Of a stretch of DNA of 64,000 nucleotides, positions 46,559-56,861 are shown piece after piece. Position numbers and translations under genes: made by a program. Each line of letters starts with the position of its first letter. Positions within the stretch are counted from its first letter, which is position 1. Below the pieces are notes generated by a model, which saw only the letters and a list, made by a program, of their open reading frames with translations, was not told the origin of the DNA and searched no databases. The DNA comes from Desulfopila inferna (GTDB lineage: Bacteria > Desulfobacterota > Desulfobulbia > Desulfobulbales > Desulfocapsaceae): NCBI RefSeq assembly GCF_016919005.1, contig NZ_JAFFQE010000001.1:186001-250000 (forward strand), given 5' to 3'.

Positions 46559-47914
46559 ATGGACAAAGGGAAAAAAGTCGTTTTTGTTGACGACGAAAAA
46601 CATATACGCCAGGCCAATAAACAGACTCTCGAACTCGCTGAGTTGGAGGTAACCTGTCTTGAGTGTGCAGAAAAAGCCATGACCTATATTTCTATGGAGT
46701 GGCCTGGGGTTGTGATTTGTGATATTCGGCTACCTAAAATGGATGGGCTTGAATTCCTGCAGGAGGTTCAGAAAATTGATATGGACCTGCCTGTGATTCT
46801 CATAACCGGACATGGCGATATATCGACGGCGGTTCAAGCCATGCGTGACGGTGCCTACGATTTTATCGAAAAACCATATTCAACTGAGCGACTGGTGAAA
46901 ACTGTGGAGCGTGCGCTTGAAAAAAGAGCACTAACTCTGGAAAACAGGACTCTTCGCAGAGAATTAGAAGCACATTCCACTCCGGGACCGAGGATAATCG
47001 GCAAGACTCAGGCGATGTTGAGACTACGGGAAACCATCGCTCAAATTGCCGATACCAGGGCTGATGTGCTTATTCTGGGGGAAACGGGCACAGGCAAGGA
47101 ACTTGTGGCCAGATCTCTTCACGAGCAGAGTGAGCGAAGGGTCAAGAATTTTGTAGCGGTAAATTGCGGTGCTGTTTCAGAATCTATAATCGAAAGCGAT
47201 CTTTTCGGACATGAGGCCGGAGCTTTTACCGATGCAAGGGAAAGGAGGATCGGCAAGTTTGAACATGCCAACGGCGGCACCATTCTCCTTGATGAAATCG
47301 AATCTATGCCGCTCCGTGTTCAAGTGCATCTCCTACGAGTCCTGCAGGAGAGATCTCTGGAAAGAATGGGCTCTAATGAACTTATATCGCTGGATGTCAG
47401 ATTTGTAGCAGCCTCCAAGGTAGATCTTCTGAAGGCAGCGGAAGAGGGTGGGTTTCGGGAGGATTTATATTATAGACTTAATGTGGTTTATCTGGAAATT
47501 CCACCTCTTAGAGAACGCCGAGAGGATATTCCTCTTCTTTTCCATCACTTCTTATTGGTAGCCGGTCATAGATATCAGCAGGAAGTTCCCTTACCGGGCC
47601 CTTCTCAGATGAATTCGCTTATGTCCTACTCCTGGCCGGGTAATGTCAGAGAACTGCGCAACCTTGCCGAACGCTATGTTCTGCTTGGAAATCAATGTGG
47701 CTGGTCATTGGACCATTTGCTGGTAGGGGCTGAAAAACAACCAAAGCACAATCTACCTCAACAGGTGGAAGATTTTGAACGCAGTCTTATCGAGCAGGCT
47801 CTGGTGTCAAGCAACGGCACCATTAAGGACGTCATGGACACCCTGGCTATTCCCCGCAAAACCTTATACGACAAAATGAGAAAATACGGCCTGGATAAAA
47901 GTGATTATAAATAG
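46559..47914 (+). CDS. dctD: DctD-like sigma54-dependent response regulator
   Basis: Receiver domain at residues 5-120, with D11-D12 and phospho-acceptor D55 in CDIRLPKMDG. An AAA+ sigma54-interaction domain (about 145-375) has Walker A GETGTGKELVA, then HEAGAFTDARERRIGKFEHA and a Walker B GGTILLDEIE. The sigma54-contacting loop reads GAFTDA rather than the usual GAFTGA. The C-terminal Fis-type helix-turn-helix includes GTIKDVMDTLAIPRKTLYDKMRKYG, here given in parts only: its PRKTLYDKM is characteristic of DctD. It is expected to activate dctPQM through the sigma54 promoter found ahead of dctP. Confidence 0.93.
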   Translation: MDKGKKVVFVDDEKHIRQANKQTLELAELEVTCLECAEKAMTYISMEWPGVVICDIRLPKMDGLEFLQEVQKIDMDLPVILITGHGDISTAVQAMRDGAYDFIEKPYSTERLVKTVERALEKRALTLENRTLRRELEAHSTPGPRIIGKTQAMLRLRETIAQIADTRADVLILGETGTGKELVARSLHEQSERRVKNFVAVNCGAVSESIIESDLFGHEAGAFTDARERRIGKFEHANGGTILLDEIESMPLRVQVHLLRVLQERSLERMGSNELISLDVRFVAASKVDLLKAAEEGGFREDLYYRLNVVYLEIPPLRERREDIPLLFHHFLLVAGHRYQQEVPLPGPSQMNSLMSYSWPGNVRELRNLAERYVLLGNQCGWSLDHLLVGAEKQPKHNLPQQVEDFERSLIEQALVSSNGTIKDVMDTLAIPRKTLYDKMRKYGLDKSDYK

Positions 47915-48006
47915 CCAATGATGGTGTGGCCCAAAAAAAAACCTGATCTTCGGCGTTGCTCAATGTCTTCGTTTTTTTCTTACTTCCATCATAGCCTGGG
48001 CATTTC

Positions 48007-48052
48007 GGTGGAAATCCAGCCATTATGGTAAATATAAGGGTGGATATCCGCC
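48007..48052 (+). promoter_or_regulatory. Paired dyad sites, probable DctD enhancer
   Basis: Two similar dyads, GGTGGAAATCCAGCC (48007-48021) and GGTGGATATCCGCC (48039-48052), are spaced 32 bp apart (three helical turns). They lie about 110 and 143 bp upstream of the expected start of the sigma54 promoter, typical of NtrC/DctD-type activator sites. Confidence 0.6.
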
Positions 48053-48129
48053 GATTTTCTGATCCTTTTTTTTGCCGAAATTGTCCTCAACTATCAATAT
48101 TCCAGCATCTTATCATAATTCTTTTTGTA

Positions 48130-48146
48130 TTGGTCTATTTGTTGCA
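48130..48146 (+). promoter_or_regulatory. Sigma54 (-24/-12) promoter of dctP
   Basis: TTGGTCTATTTGTTGCA has the invariant GG and GC exactly 10 bp apart and a full TTGCA -12 element. The -24 part (TTGGTC) is weaker than the consensus. The start would be near 48157, giving a leader of about 125 nt. Confidence 0.65.
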
Positions 48147-48230
48147 CCTCTAAATATCGAGTTGAGAAGGAAATAATTTCTATTCTCTTTTTGATTATCC
48201 GTTCAGCTTGCGGAGAAATCAACCGTTCTT

Positions 48231-48251
48231 ACCGACAAATATATTGTCGGT
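48231..48251 (+). promoter_or_regulatory. Perfect hairpin in the dctP leader
   Basis: ACCGACAA-ATATA-TTGTCGGT, an 8-bp perfect stem, lies between the sigma54 promoter and the ribosome-binding site (AGGAGG, about 20 nt downstream). It may stabilise the mRNA 5' end or bind a regulator. Confidence 0.55.
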
Positions 48252-48261
48252 AGCACTTTAA

Positions 48262-49278
<1,017 letters not shown>

Positions 49279-49325
49279 GCCAATATTAAAGAGTTGAAGA
49301 ACGATGGGCGGGTCACCGTCCCATG

Positions 49326-49366
49326 AAGAGCTAAGGGGCCTCTCCTGGAGAGGCCCCTTAGCTCTT
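49326..49366. promoter_or_regulatory. Perfect 19-bp inverted repeat between dctP and dctQ
   Basis: AAGAGCTAAGGGGCCTCTC, loop CTG, then its exact complement. No T-run follows, so it is better explained as a 3' mRNA stabiliser for dctP or a partial barrier, keeping binding protein above permease, than as a full terminator. Confidence 0.85.
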
Positions 49367-49392
49367 CCATCACAAAGAGAAGAGGTTCGTTT

Positions 49393-49932
49393 ATGTTACG
49401 TATCCTGAATCATGCAGAGGAGGCGATAATTTCACTCCTTCTGCTGGCAACTACTCTGCTGGTATTTGCTGATGTCGTTATGCGTTTTGGTTTTGGGACC
49501 GGATTCATGTGGACGCAGGAGCTGACACTCCTTATGTCTGCCTGGTTCGTTCTGTTTGGCGCTTCTTATGGCATCAAGGTCGGCAGCCATATAGGTATGG
49601 ATGCTTTTGTAAGACTCTTTCCTCCTGTCGGTCGAAGGATACTTACAGGAATAGCCTGTTTATTGGCGCTCACTTACTGCGGGCTGATACTGTACGGCAG
49701 TTTTATCTATTTGAAAAAAATGAAACAAATCGGTATCTTCCTCGAAGATATGGATGTAATGGCATGGCAGGCCCATTCCATTTTATTAATTGGTTTTGGT
49801 TTGATTACGTTTCGCCTGCTGATTGTTTTATACGATGTCGCCACCGGCAAAGCTGATGGCTTTAAGCATTCCGACGAGGCCAAGGAAAGTATGGAAATTG
49901 TGTCGGAACTTAAAAGGGAGGGGAGCAAATGA
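49393..49932 (+). CDS. dctQ: TRAP transporter small permease DctQ
   Basis: A 179-residue membrane protein with four segments: LRILNHAEEAIISLLLLATTLLVF, FMWTQELTLLMSAWFVLFGASYGI, a third at about 80-105 and a fourth at about 120-145. RFGFGTGFMWTQE and GSHIGMDAFV are typical of the DctQ family. The C-terminal 25 residues are a charged cytoplasmic tail. AGAGG precedes the ATG. It overlaps dctM by 4 nt (ATGA). Confidence 0.93.
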   Translation: MLRILNHAEEAIISLLLLATTLLVFADVVMRFGFGTGFMWTQELTLLMSAWFVLFGASYGIKVGSHIGMDAFVRLFPPVGRRILTGIACLLALTYCGLILYGSFIYLKKMKQIGIFLEDMDVMAWQAHSILLIGFGLITFRLLIVLYDVATGKADGFKHSDEAKESMEIVSELKREGSK

Positions 49933-51326
49933 CCACTGCCGCACTATTTATTCTTCTCTTTGGCTGTATGCTTTTGGGTATGCCTATAGCACTTGCCCTT
50001 GGCTTGTCCAGTATCGGTACCATTCTGATGTTTTCCAGTGACTCGCTTGCTTCAATTTCCTTAAAACTTTTTGAAGCGCTTTCGGAACATTATACCTTGC
50101 TGGCTATTCCTTTCTTCATTCTGTCGTCAGCATTCTTGTCAACCGGTGGCGTTGCCAAGCGGATTATTCGTTTCGCTTTAAGCGTCGTTGGACATGTTCA
50201 TGGGGGTATCGCCATGGCATCCGTTGTTGCCTGTATGATATTCGCCGCCGTCTCCGGATCCTCGCCGGCCACGGTTGCGGCAATCGGCACAATTGTCATT
50301 GCGGGTATGGTACGGGCCGGATATCCCAAGGCATTTGCCGCAGGAGTTATAGCCAATGCAGGAACCCTTGGAATCCTCATACCACCGTCGATCGTTATGC
50401 TGGTATATGCAGCAGCAACTGAAGTATCTGCAGCCAGGATGTTCATGGCCGGCTTTCTGCCTGGATTGATGATGGGCCTTATGCTCATGATCGTTATATA
50501 CATTGTTGCCAGAATCAAAAAAATACCCTGTCAGCCGTGGGCTGGTTTCAGCGAAGTTCTAGCTTCCGGAATCAGTGCATCGGGCGGATTGATGCTGATT
50601 ATCATCGTTCTGGGATCAATTTACGGTGGTATCGCCAGCCCTACGGAAGCTGCCGCTGTTTCGGCGGTCTATGCGTTTATGGTAGCCGTCTGGGGGTATA
50701 GAGATATAGGTCCCTTAAAGGATTCACCCTGGCGAAAAAAAGGTGAAGGCGTGGGACAGATGCTTTTCAGGAATGGATATCGGATTGTATATGCAGTGCC
50801 TCAATGCTTTTTAGACAAGGAGGTTCGTAAGGTAGTTCTCGATGCCTCGAAGGTCAGCATTATGTTGCTGTTTATCATTGCCAACGCCATGCTCTTCGCT
50901 CATGTCTTGACGACGGAACGAATACCTCATACGATAGCAGCGCTCATTATTGAGATGGGCTTGTCACCTTGGATGTTCCTGGTTGTCGTCAATATTCTGC
51001 TTCTGATAGCAGGAAATTTTATGGAGCCCTCGGCTATTTTGCTGATAATGGCTCCGATTCTTTTTCCAATTGCCTTACAGCTTGGTATAGACCCTATTCA
51101 TCTTGGCATTATCATGGTTGTCAACATGGAGATAGGTATGCTTACTCCTCCGGTTGGCCTCAACCTTTTCGTAACCTCCGGCATTACAGGAGAGAGTATG
51201 GGCTGGGTAATAAAAGCCGCATTGCCATGGCTGTGCGTCTTGCTCGTCTTTCTGATGTGCATCACCTATATTCCGCAGATTTCACTTTTCCTCCCGGAAT
51301 TGATAGATAAGATTAAGGGGTACTAA
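49929..51326 (+). CDS. dctM: TRAP transporter large permease DctM
   Basis: Sodium-coupled large membrane subunit. 465 residues with about 12 to 13 hydrophobic segments. FGCMLLGMPIALALG near the start, PFFILSSAFLSTGG, AAVSGSSPATVAAIG, GTLGILIPPSIVMLVYA, YGGIASPTEAAAVSAVYA, NFMEPSAILLIMAPILFP and GMLTPPVGLNLFV are family hallmarks. It carries a modest insertion near residues 255-300 (DSPWRKKGEGVGQMLFRN). It ends the dct operon with a clear terminator. Confidence 0.95.
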   Translation: MTTAALFILLFGCMLLGMPIALALGLSSIGTILMFSSDSLASISLKLFEALSEHYTLLAIPFFILSSAFLSTGGVAKRIIRFALSVVGHVHGGIAMASVVACMIFAAVSGSSPATVAAIGTIVIAGMVRAGYPKAFAAGVIANAGTLGILIPPSIVMLVYAAATEVSAARMFMAGFLPGLMMGLMLMIVIYIVARIKKIPCQPWAGFSEVLASGISASGGLMLIIIVLGSIYGGIASPTEAAAVSAVYAFMVAVWGYRDIGPLKDSPWRKKGEGVGQMLFRNGYRIVYAVPQCFLDKEVRKVVLDASKVSIMLLFIIANAMLFAHVLTTERIPHTIAALIIEMGLSPWMFLVVVNILLLIAGNFMEPSAILLIMAPILFPIALQLGIDPIHLGIIMVVNMEIGMLTPPVGLNLFVTSGITGESMGWVIKAALPWLCVLLVFLMCITYIPQISLFLPELIDKIKGY

Positions 51327-51383
51327 CAACTCTGCTGAGCAGCATAAGCAACAATCTGTAAGGTAGATACATACATATTTTAT

Positions 51384-51416
51384 AAAAAGCCGGCCTCACA
51401 TTGAAGCCGGCTTTTT
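51384..51416 (+). terminator. Rho-independent terminator of the dct operon
   Basis: AAAAAGCCGGC and GCCGGCTTTTT form a perfect stem across an 11-nt loop with a T-run. Confidence 0.93.
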
Positions 51417-51596
51417 CTGTTTTTCCTTATAACTCAGAAGCAAAATATCCTTTAGTTCGATTACGATTATTTCAAAATCCCAAAATAGAGTATAGTAAGC
51501 ACAAGCTGATCTCAGAAAGTGTTACTACAACTCTCAGATGGACGAATGATAATGAACGTTAGACGATCCGTTCTTCAAGAAAATGCGGTATAAAAA

Positions 51597-52526
51597 ATGG
51601 ACAAATTTGCAAAAGAAATAATTGTCGCTTCTCCCAGAGGCTTCTGTGCTGGAGTTGTCAGAGCCATTGAGACTGTGCGCAACACCCTGGCAAAATATGG
51701 AGCTCCTGTATATGTGCTCCATGAAATCGTGCATAATAAGCATGTAATCCGTGAACTCGAGGAAAAAGGTGCTGTTTTTGTAACAGGGCTCGAAGATATT
51801 CCCGTAGGTAAGATATGTATATTTAGTGCCCATGGAGTATCTATCTCAATTGAGGAAAAAGCAAATTCTCTGGGTCTAAGGACAATAGATGCAACATGCC
51901 CGTTGGTCAGCTCGATTCATAGAATTGTTGAACGTTATAACAGACAGGATTACGATATTATTATTATCGGCCATCATAATCACCCTGAGGTCGAAGGCAC
52001 CTCCGGCAGGATCAGCCGGAATGTCCATATAATTGCCAGTGAATATGAGGCAAAAGAACTGCGCCTCGAAAGACCGGAGCGATGCGCTTATGTAACGCAA
52101 ACTACATTGAGTCAAGATGATATAGTAAAGATACGGAATATTCTGATTGAAAGGTTTCCCCGGATAGAAAGCTCAAAATCAAACACGTGCTATGCCACCC
52201 AGAATCGACAGGATGCCGTTAAGCGGCTGGCGCGAAATACAGATGTCATACTTGTAGTTGGATCGAAAAACAGTTCCAATTCGAACAGGTTGAGGGAGGT
52301 TGCTATTCAGTCTGGAGTTCCTGCCTATCTGATAGATGATAAAAATGATATCGAAACAGATTGGATGGAAGGACGCTACTCTATAGGAATAACGGCAGGA
52401 GCGTCCGCACCGGAGAGGCTGGTCGAAGGTGTTGTCGACTGGATCAGCAAGCGCTGGACTGTTACTTACAAAGAGATGGAAGGCAAAGAAAAGAAGATAT
52501 ATTTCAGGCCGGCTGACACTCGTTAA
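51597..52526 (+). CDS. ispH: 4-hydroxy-3-methylbut-2-enyl diphosphate reductase
   Basis: Last step of the MEP isoprenoid pathway, an iron-sulfur enzyme making IPP and DMAPP. The three cluster cysteines are in PRGFCAGVVRAI (residue about 16), DATCPLVSSIH (near 100) and SNTCYATQNRQ (near 200). EIVHNKHV, FSAHGVS and VGSKNSSNSNRL are further signatures. It is 309 residues and complete. It converges with dapL. Confidence 0.96.
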   Translation: MDKFAKEIIVASPRGFCAGVVRAIETVRNTLAKYGAPVYVLHEIVHNKHVIRELEEKGAVFVTGLEDIPVGKICIFSAHGVSISIEEKANSLGLRTIDATCPLVSSIHRIVERYNRQDYDIIIIGHHNHPEVEGTSGRISRNVHIIASEYEAKELRLERPERCAYVTQTTLSQDDIVKIRNILIERFPRIESSKSNTCYATQNRQDAVKRLARNTDVILVVGSKNSSNSNRLREVAIQSGVPAYLIDDKNDIETDWMEGRYSIGITAGASAPERLVEGVVDWISKRWTVTYKEMEGKEKKIYFRPADTR

Positions 52527-52601
52527 TTACTGCCGACGACCTGATGCCGCTCCAAAAACAAATGCAGGGCAACAGGTCTATTCGAGCGAGCTGTGATAAG
52601 C

Positions 52602-53825
52602 TCAACCTAACTCACGGCGGATTCGCGTCATTGCTTCTGCAACATTTTCATAACTGTTGAAGGCCGACAGCCTGATGTAACCTTCCCCGCAGCTACCAAA
52701 CCCTGCACCTGGAGTACAAACCACTCCCGTTGAATTTAACAGCAGATCGAAAAAGTCCCAGGAATTTCTTTTGCCGTCTATCCAGATGTAAGGAGAGTTT
52801 TCGCCCCCATCATATTCGTACCCCAGTGCCTTTATTTCCTTGCAGATGAGATCGGCATTGCGAAGATAATACCGGATAAGCTCCGCTGTCTGCTGCTTTC
52901 CCGATTCGCTGTAAACCGCGGCCGCGGCGCGCTGCACCGGATATGAGACACCATTGAATTTAGTACAGTGCCTTCGATTCCAGAGATCATGAACATGATG
53001 AATATTTCCATCTTTGTCAAATGCTCTGCATTCTTTTGGTACAACAGTATAGGCACAACGTGTTCCTGTGAATCCGGCGCTTTTCGAAAAACTTCTGAAC
53101 TCGATGGCTACTTCCTTGGCGCCTTCAATTTCATAAATGGTTCTTGGCAGGCTTTCATCCCGGATAAAAGCTTCATAAGCGGCATCAAAGAGAATCAGCG
53201 CGTTATTTTCTTTTGCATATTCAACCCAGGTTTTCAGTTCATCCTTGGAAATTGTCGAACCGGTGGGATTGTTGGGAAAGCAGAGATAAATAAGATCAAC
53301 TTTCTGTTTGGGCAGTTGAGGAACAAATCCGTTCTCTTTGGTTGCCTCAAGATACACTATTCCTTCATATCTTCCATCTTTGTATTTTCCGGTGCGACCA
53401 GCCATAACATTGGTGTCTAAATAGACAGGATAGACAGGATCCGGTATGGCAATGATGATATCCTGGCTGAAGAGTTCCTGGATATTGCCGGTATCGCATT
53501 TTGCGCCATCGCTTATGAATATTTCAGCTGAAGAAATATCTGCCCCTCGAGCACGAAAATCGTTTTCGGCGATGGCCTGACGGAGGAAGTCGTATCCCTG
53601 TTCGGGACCATAACCTCGAAAACCTGTATCTGAGGCCATCTCATCGACTGCCTGATGAAAAGCCTCCACGCAAGCCTGGGGAAGGGCCCGGGTGACATCT
53701 CCGATGCCGAGCTTGATGATATTTTTTTCGGGGTTCATTTCCTGAAATGCTGTAACCCGTCGAGCGATATCGGAAAAAAGATATGAAGCCTGGAGTTTTA
53801 AATAATGCTCATTAATGGTTATCAT
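52602..53825 (-). CDS. dapL: LL-diaminopimelate aminotransferase
   Basis: Converts tetrahydrodipicolinate directly to LL-diaminopimelate for lysine and peptidoglycan, bypassing the succinylase or acetylase route. It is 407 residues, a typical Dap[71 protein letters not shown] and the PLP-lysine motif [15 protein letters not shown] are present. The [10 protein letters not shown] start and GDVTR distinguish it from ordinary aspartate aminotransferases. It is a single gene, divergent from pepN. Confidence 0.94.
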   Translation of the reverse strand: MITINEHYLKLQASYLFSDIARRVTAFQEMNPEKNIIKLGIGDVTRALPQACVEAFHQAVDEMASDTGFRGYGPEQGYDFLRQAIAENDFRARGADISSAEIFISDGAKCDTGNIQELFSQDIIIAIPDPVYPVYLDTNVMAGRTGKYKDGRYEGIVYLEATKENGFVPQLPKQKVDLIYLCFPNNPTGSTISKDELKTWVEYAKENNALILFDAAYEAFIRDESLPRTIYEIEGAKEVAIEFRSFSKSAGFTGTRCAYTVVPKECRAFDKDGNIHHVHDLWNRRHCTKFNGVSYPVQRAAAAVYSESGKQQTAELIRYYLRNADLICKEIKALGYEYDGGENSPYIWIDGKRNSWDFFDLLLNSTGVVCTPGAGFGSCGEGYIRLSAFNSYENVAEAMTRIRRELG

Positions 53826-53918
53826 AGTTGATTCTCGTAAGTAATGGTGTTTGACTGCGTTGGTTTATGAGTGTAATTTAACATGAATAGTTGAAATATA
53901 ATTGAATATCAGCACATG

Positions 53919-53956
53919 TCAACGGCAGAGTCCATCTCGGCAGCTAGCTTCGTTGA
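53919..53956. repeat. Family A repeat module between dapL and pepN
   Basis: TCAACG (53919-53924) pairs with CGTTGA (53951-53956) around GCAGAGTCCATCTCGGCA, the same core as at 27997-28014. The outer stem differs in sequence from the other copies but is again paired. Confidence 0.5.
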
Positions 53957-54070
53957 TATCCATTACAATGGGAGATTGTCGGTCTTCGTTACGGCATCAG
54001 GAATCTCGTTGGTAAAACGCAAACTGCTTATTTTGAAATTTTTGCTGTAAATAATATCAAGGAAACGAGT

Positions 54071-56686
54071 ATGAAAAAAACAGATCACCGAACTGTGTAC
54101 AGGAAAGACTATCGACCATCTTCCTATCTTATAAGTACCATACATTTGCTGTTTCGACTCAGCCCCGAAAAAACGACCGTGGTGGCTACTACGGAATTTT
54201 ATCGAAATGCTGCTGCCGGCAAATGCAATCGGCTGTCTCTGGACGGTGAATTCCTCAAATTGATCGATATTACCATGGATGCCGCCTCTCTGGATGATGA
54301 AATGTTTGCAGTCAGTGCAAAAGATCTGACACTCTATAATCCGCCGGAGAAATTTACTCTCAAGGTAACAACTGAAATCAATCCGCAAAGCAATACTGCC
54401 CTGAGCGGTCTGTATAGAAGCGGCGGCAATTATTGCAGCCAGTGCGAAGCTGAAGGCTATCGCAGAATTACCTACTCTCTTGATCGTCCTGATGTCCTGG
54501 CCTCATTTACCACCCGAATAGAAGCGGACAGGGATGAATGCCCGGTCATGCTTTCAAACGGCAATCTCATGGAACAGGGAAGACTTGAGAATAACAGGCA
54601 TTATACAAGCTGGCATGATCCCCACCCGAAACCAAGTTATCTCTTTGCCCTTGTGGCTGGAGACCTATCTTCTATTCAGGATCATTTCTTAACACAATCA
54701 GGCAAAGAAATTCTACTGCAGGTCTTTGTCGAGCTGAAAAACATTGAAAAATGCGAATTTGCCATGGCTTCCCTGAAAAAGGCAATGAGGTGGGATGAAG
54801 AACAGTATGGCCGTGAGTATGATCTTGATAATTATATGATAGTAGCCGTTGATGACTTCAATATGGGTGCAATGGAAAATAAAGGTCTGAATATATTCAA
54901 CTCCAAATATGTCTTAGCTTCACCGGAAAGTGCAACGGATCAGGATTATACCGGGATAGAAGGGGTAATCGCCCACGAATATTTCCATAACTGGTCCGGC
55001 AACAGGGTAACGTGTCGAGACTGGTTTCAATTAAGCCTGAAGGAAGGGTTGACTGTTTTTCGCGATCAACAATTTTCCGCCGCTATGAATTCTAGAGCCG
55101 TGCAGAGAATACATGATGTAAATATCCTCAGAAATAGTCAGTTTCGCGAAGACGCCGGCCCTATGGCACACCCGGTACGACCTGATTCCTATGTTGAAAT
55201 CAACAATTTTTACACTGTCACGGTGTATAACAAGGGAGCTGAAGTGGTTAGAATGCTTCATACCATCCTTGGTAAGAAAAAATTCAGGCAGGGCATGGAT
55301 CTGTATTTCTGCAGGTACGACGGAAAAGCAGTAACCTGTGATGACTTTGTTGATGCGATGGCGGAAGCCTCAGGGCTTAATCTTGAACAATTCAAGCTGT
55401 GGTACTCACAGTCCGGCACCCCTGTGCTGGAAGTGACGGAAGAGTGGAATGAGGACAAAAAGGAATATTCGCTTAAAATTACCCAGAAGTGTGATCCGAC
55501 ACCGGGGCAGCAGGACAAGATGCCTTTCCATATTCCGGTTGAGATTGCTTTGCTGCAATCCCAGCCCGAGCATGATGGAGGGGAGTCTCATCTACTGGAA
55601 CTAAGAGACAGGGAGCAGGAATATATCTTTCCAGGTCTCCGGGAAAAGCCTGTTCTTTCATTTCTTCGCAATTTCACCGCACCGGTACAGGTTAAGATAG
55701 CCCAAAGCCGTGAGGAACTTTGCTTTCGCATGGCTCATGACAATGATCTTTTTAACAGATGGGATGCCGCTTTTCAGTTATCTGTACAAATCATAAGAGA
55801 AACTTACGATATCCTCTCCCGGGAGGAGAAACCTTGTGTGAATAAAAGGTATATGGATGCATTTTCCATTTGTCTGCGGGATTATACAGATGCGGCTCTG
55901 ACTGCCCAGGCTCTCACCCTGCCAACAGAATCATATCTTGTTCAGCAACTGGAGGTCGTCGAACCGGAAGTGCTCCATCGTGCTGTAAATGAAGTAAAGA
56001 AATCATTAGCTGTCCACCTCCGGGAAGATTTTCGAAAAATATACACTGTCTGTAAGGGTACTGGTGAATATTCAATATCTCCGCTCGCCATGGGGAGACG
56101 GAGTTTGAAAAACCGTTGTCTCGCCTTTTTGATGACTCCGGATGTTGCAGATCAGGAAAGTATCCGAACCTGTTTGGAACAATATCAACGCCAGGAGAAT
56201 ATGACGGATGTCATTGCAGCATTATCCGCTTTGTCTCATTTGGATTGTAGCGAGAGAGAAGATGCATTCTCGGATTTTTACAATAAATGGCGCGATGATT
56301 CTCTCGTGGTTGATAAATGGCTGTCCCTGCAGGCTCTATCGTCTCTCCCCGGAACCCTGAAAAACGTCAGGAAATTAATGAACCATCAGTCCTTTTCCCT
56401 GGAAAACCCAAACAAAGTGCGTTCGCTTATCGGCTCTTTCTGCAGTTTGAATCATGCCCGTTTTCATGATCATAGCGGAGATGGTTATAAATTTCTGGCA
56501 GAGCAGGTCCTGCAGCTGGATCGAATAAATCCCCAGATAGCCGCAAGGCTGCTGACCCCCCTCAGCTCATACAGACGATACACCCCCAGGCTCAAGGTAA
56601 TGATGGAGGAGGAGCTCCAGGCTATTATCTCCCATGAGGGTCTATCTGCCGACGTTTATGAAATTGTGGAAAGATGCCTCGATTAG
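54071..56686 (+). CDS. pepN: Aminopeptidase N (M1 family, E. coli PepN type)
   Basis: Zinc metallopeptidase removing N-terminal residues from peptides in the cytoplasm. The substrate motif GAMENKGLNIFN lies near residue 270. The zinc site HEYFHNWSGNRVTCRDWFQLSLKEG (given here in part: HExxH plus the downstream Glu) lies near 300. The length of 871 and the C-terminal helical domain match the gamma-proteobacterial PepN type rather than the short or mammalian forms. AAGGAAA precedes the ATG. It is a single gene. Confidence 0.95.
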   Translation: MKKTDHRTVYRKDYRPSSYLISTIHLLFRLSPEKTTVVATTEFYRNAAAGKCNRLSLDGEFLKLIDITMDAASLDDEMFAVSAKDLTLYNPPEKFTLKVTTEINPQSNTALSGLYRSGGNYCSQCEAEGYRRITYSLDRPDVLASFTTRIEADRDECPVMLSNGNLMEQGRLENNRHYTSWHDPHPKPSYLFALVAGDLSSIQDHFLTQSGKEILLQVFVELKNIEKCEFAMASLKKAMRWDEEQYGREYDLDNYMIVAVDDFNMGAMENKGLNIFNSKYVLASPESATDQDYTGIEGVIAHEYFHNWSGNRVTCRDWFQLSLKEGLTVFRDQQFSAAMNSRAVQRIHDVNILRNSQFREDAGPMAHPVRPDSYVEINNFYTVTVYNKGAEVVRMLHTILGKKKFRQGMDLYFCRYDGKAVTCDDFVDAMAEASGLNLEQFKLWYSQSGTPVLEVTEEWNEDKKEYSLKITQKCDPTPGQQDKMPFHIPVEIALLQSQPEHDGGESHLLELRDREQEYIFPGLREKPVLSFLRNFTAPVQVKIAQSREELCFRMAHDNDLFNRWDAAFQLSVQIIRETYDILSREEKPCVNKRYMDAFSICLRDYTDAALTAQALTLPTESYLVQQLEVVEPEVLHRAVNEVKKSLAVHLREDFRKIYTVCKGTGEYSISPLAMGRRSLKNRCLAFLMTPDVADQESIRTCLEQYQRQENMTDVIAALSALSHLDCSEREDAFSDFYNKWRDDSLVVDKWLSLQALSSLPGTLKNVRKLMNHQSFSLENPNKVRSLIGSFCSLNHARFHDHSGDGYKFLAEQVLQLDRINPQIAARLLTPLSSYRRYTPRLKVMMEEELQAIISHEGLSADVYEIVERCLD

Positions 56687-56692
56687 GCCTTA

Positions 56693-56735
56693 GTGAGAGC
56701 CATCTCGGCAACTTTGATTTTTTACGAGTTTCATC
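56693..56735. repeat. Family A repeat right end after pepN
   Basis: GAGAGCCATCTCGGCAACTT followed by TTTTTTACGAGTTTCATC, the complement of the family A left end. It is an orphan right half with no left half visible upstream, which would lie inside pepN. The remaining gap to 56861 contains a diverged copy of TCAGCTCTGCTGA, also seen near 3733. Confidence 0.5.
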
Positions 56736-56861
56736 TGTCAAAAAAAATAAGAAAATCGAAAGTACTTCAAAAGCTGACACCTGATTATACCCACACGATA
56801 CTTATTCAGCTCTGCTGAGTTGGTACACCATGTTCAAAATGTGCGAGGTAGGCGGACAATA

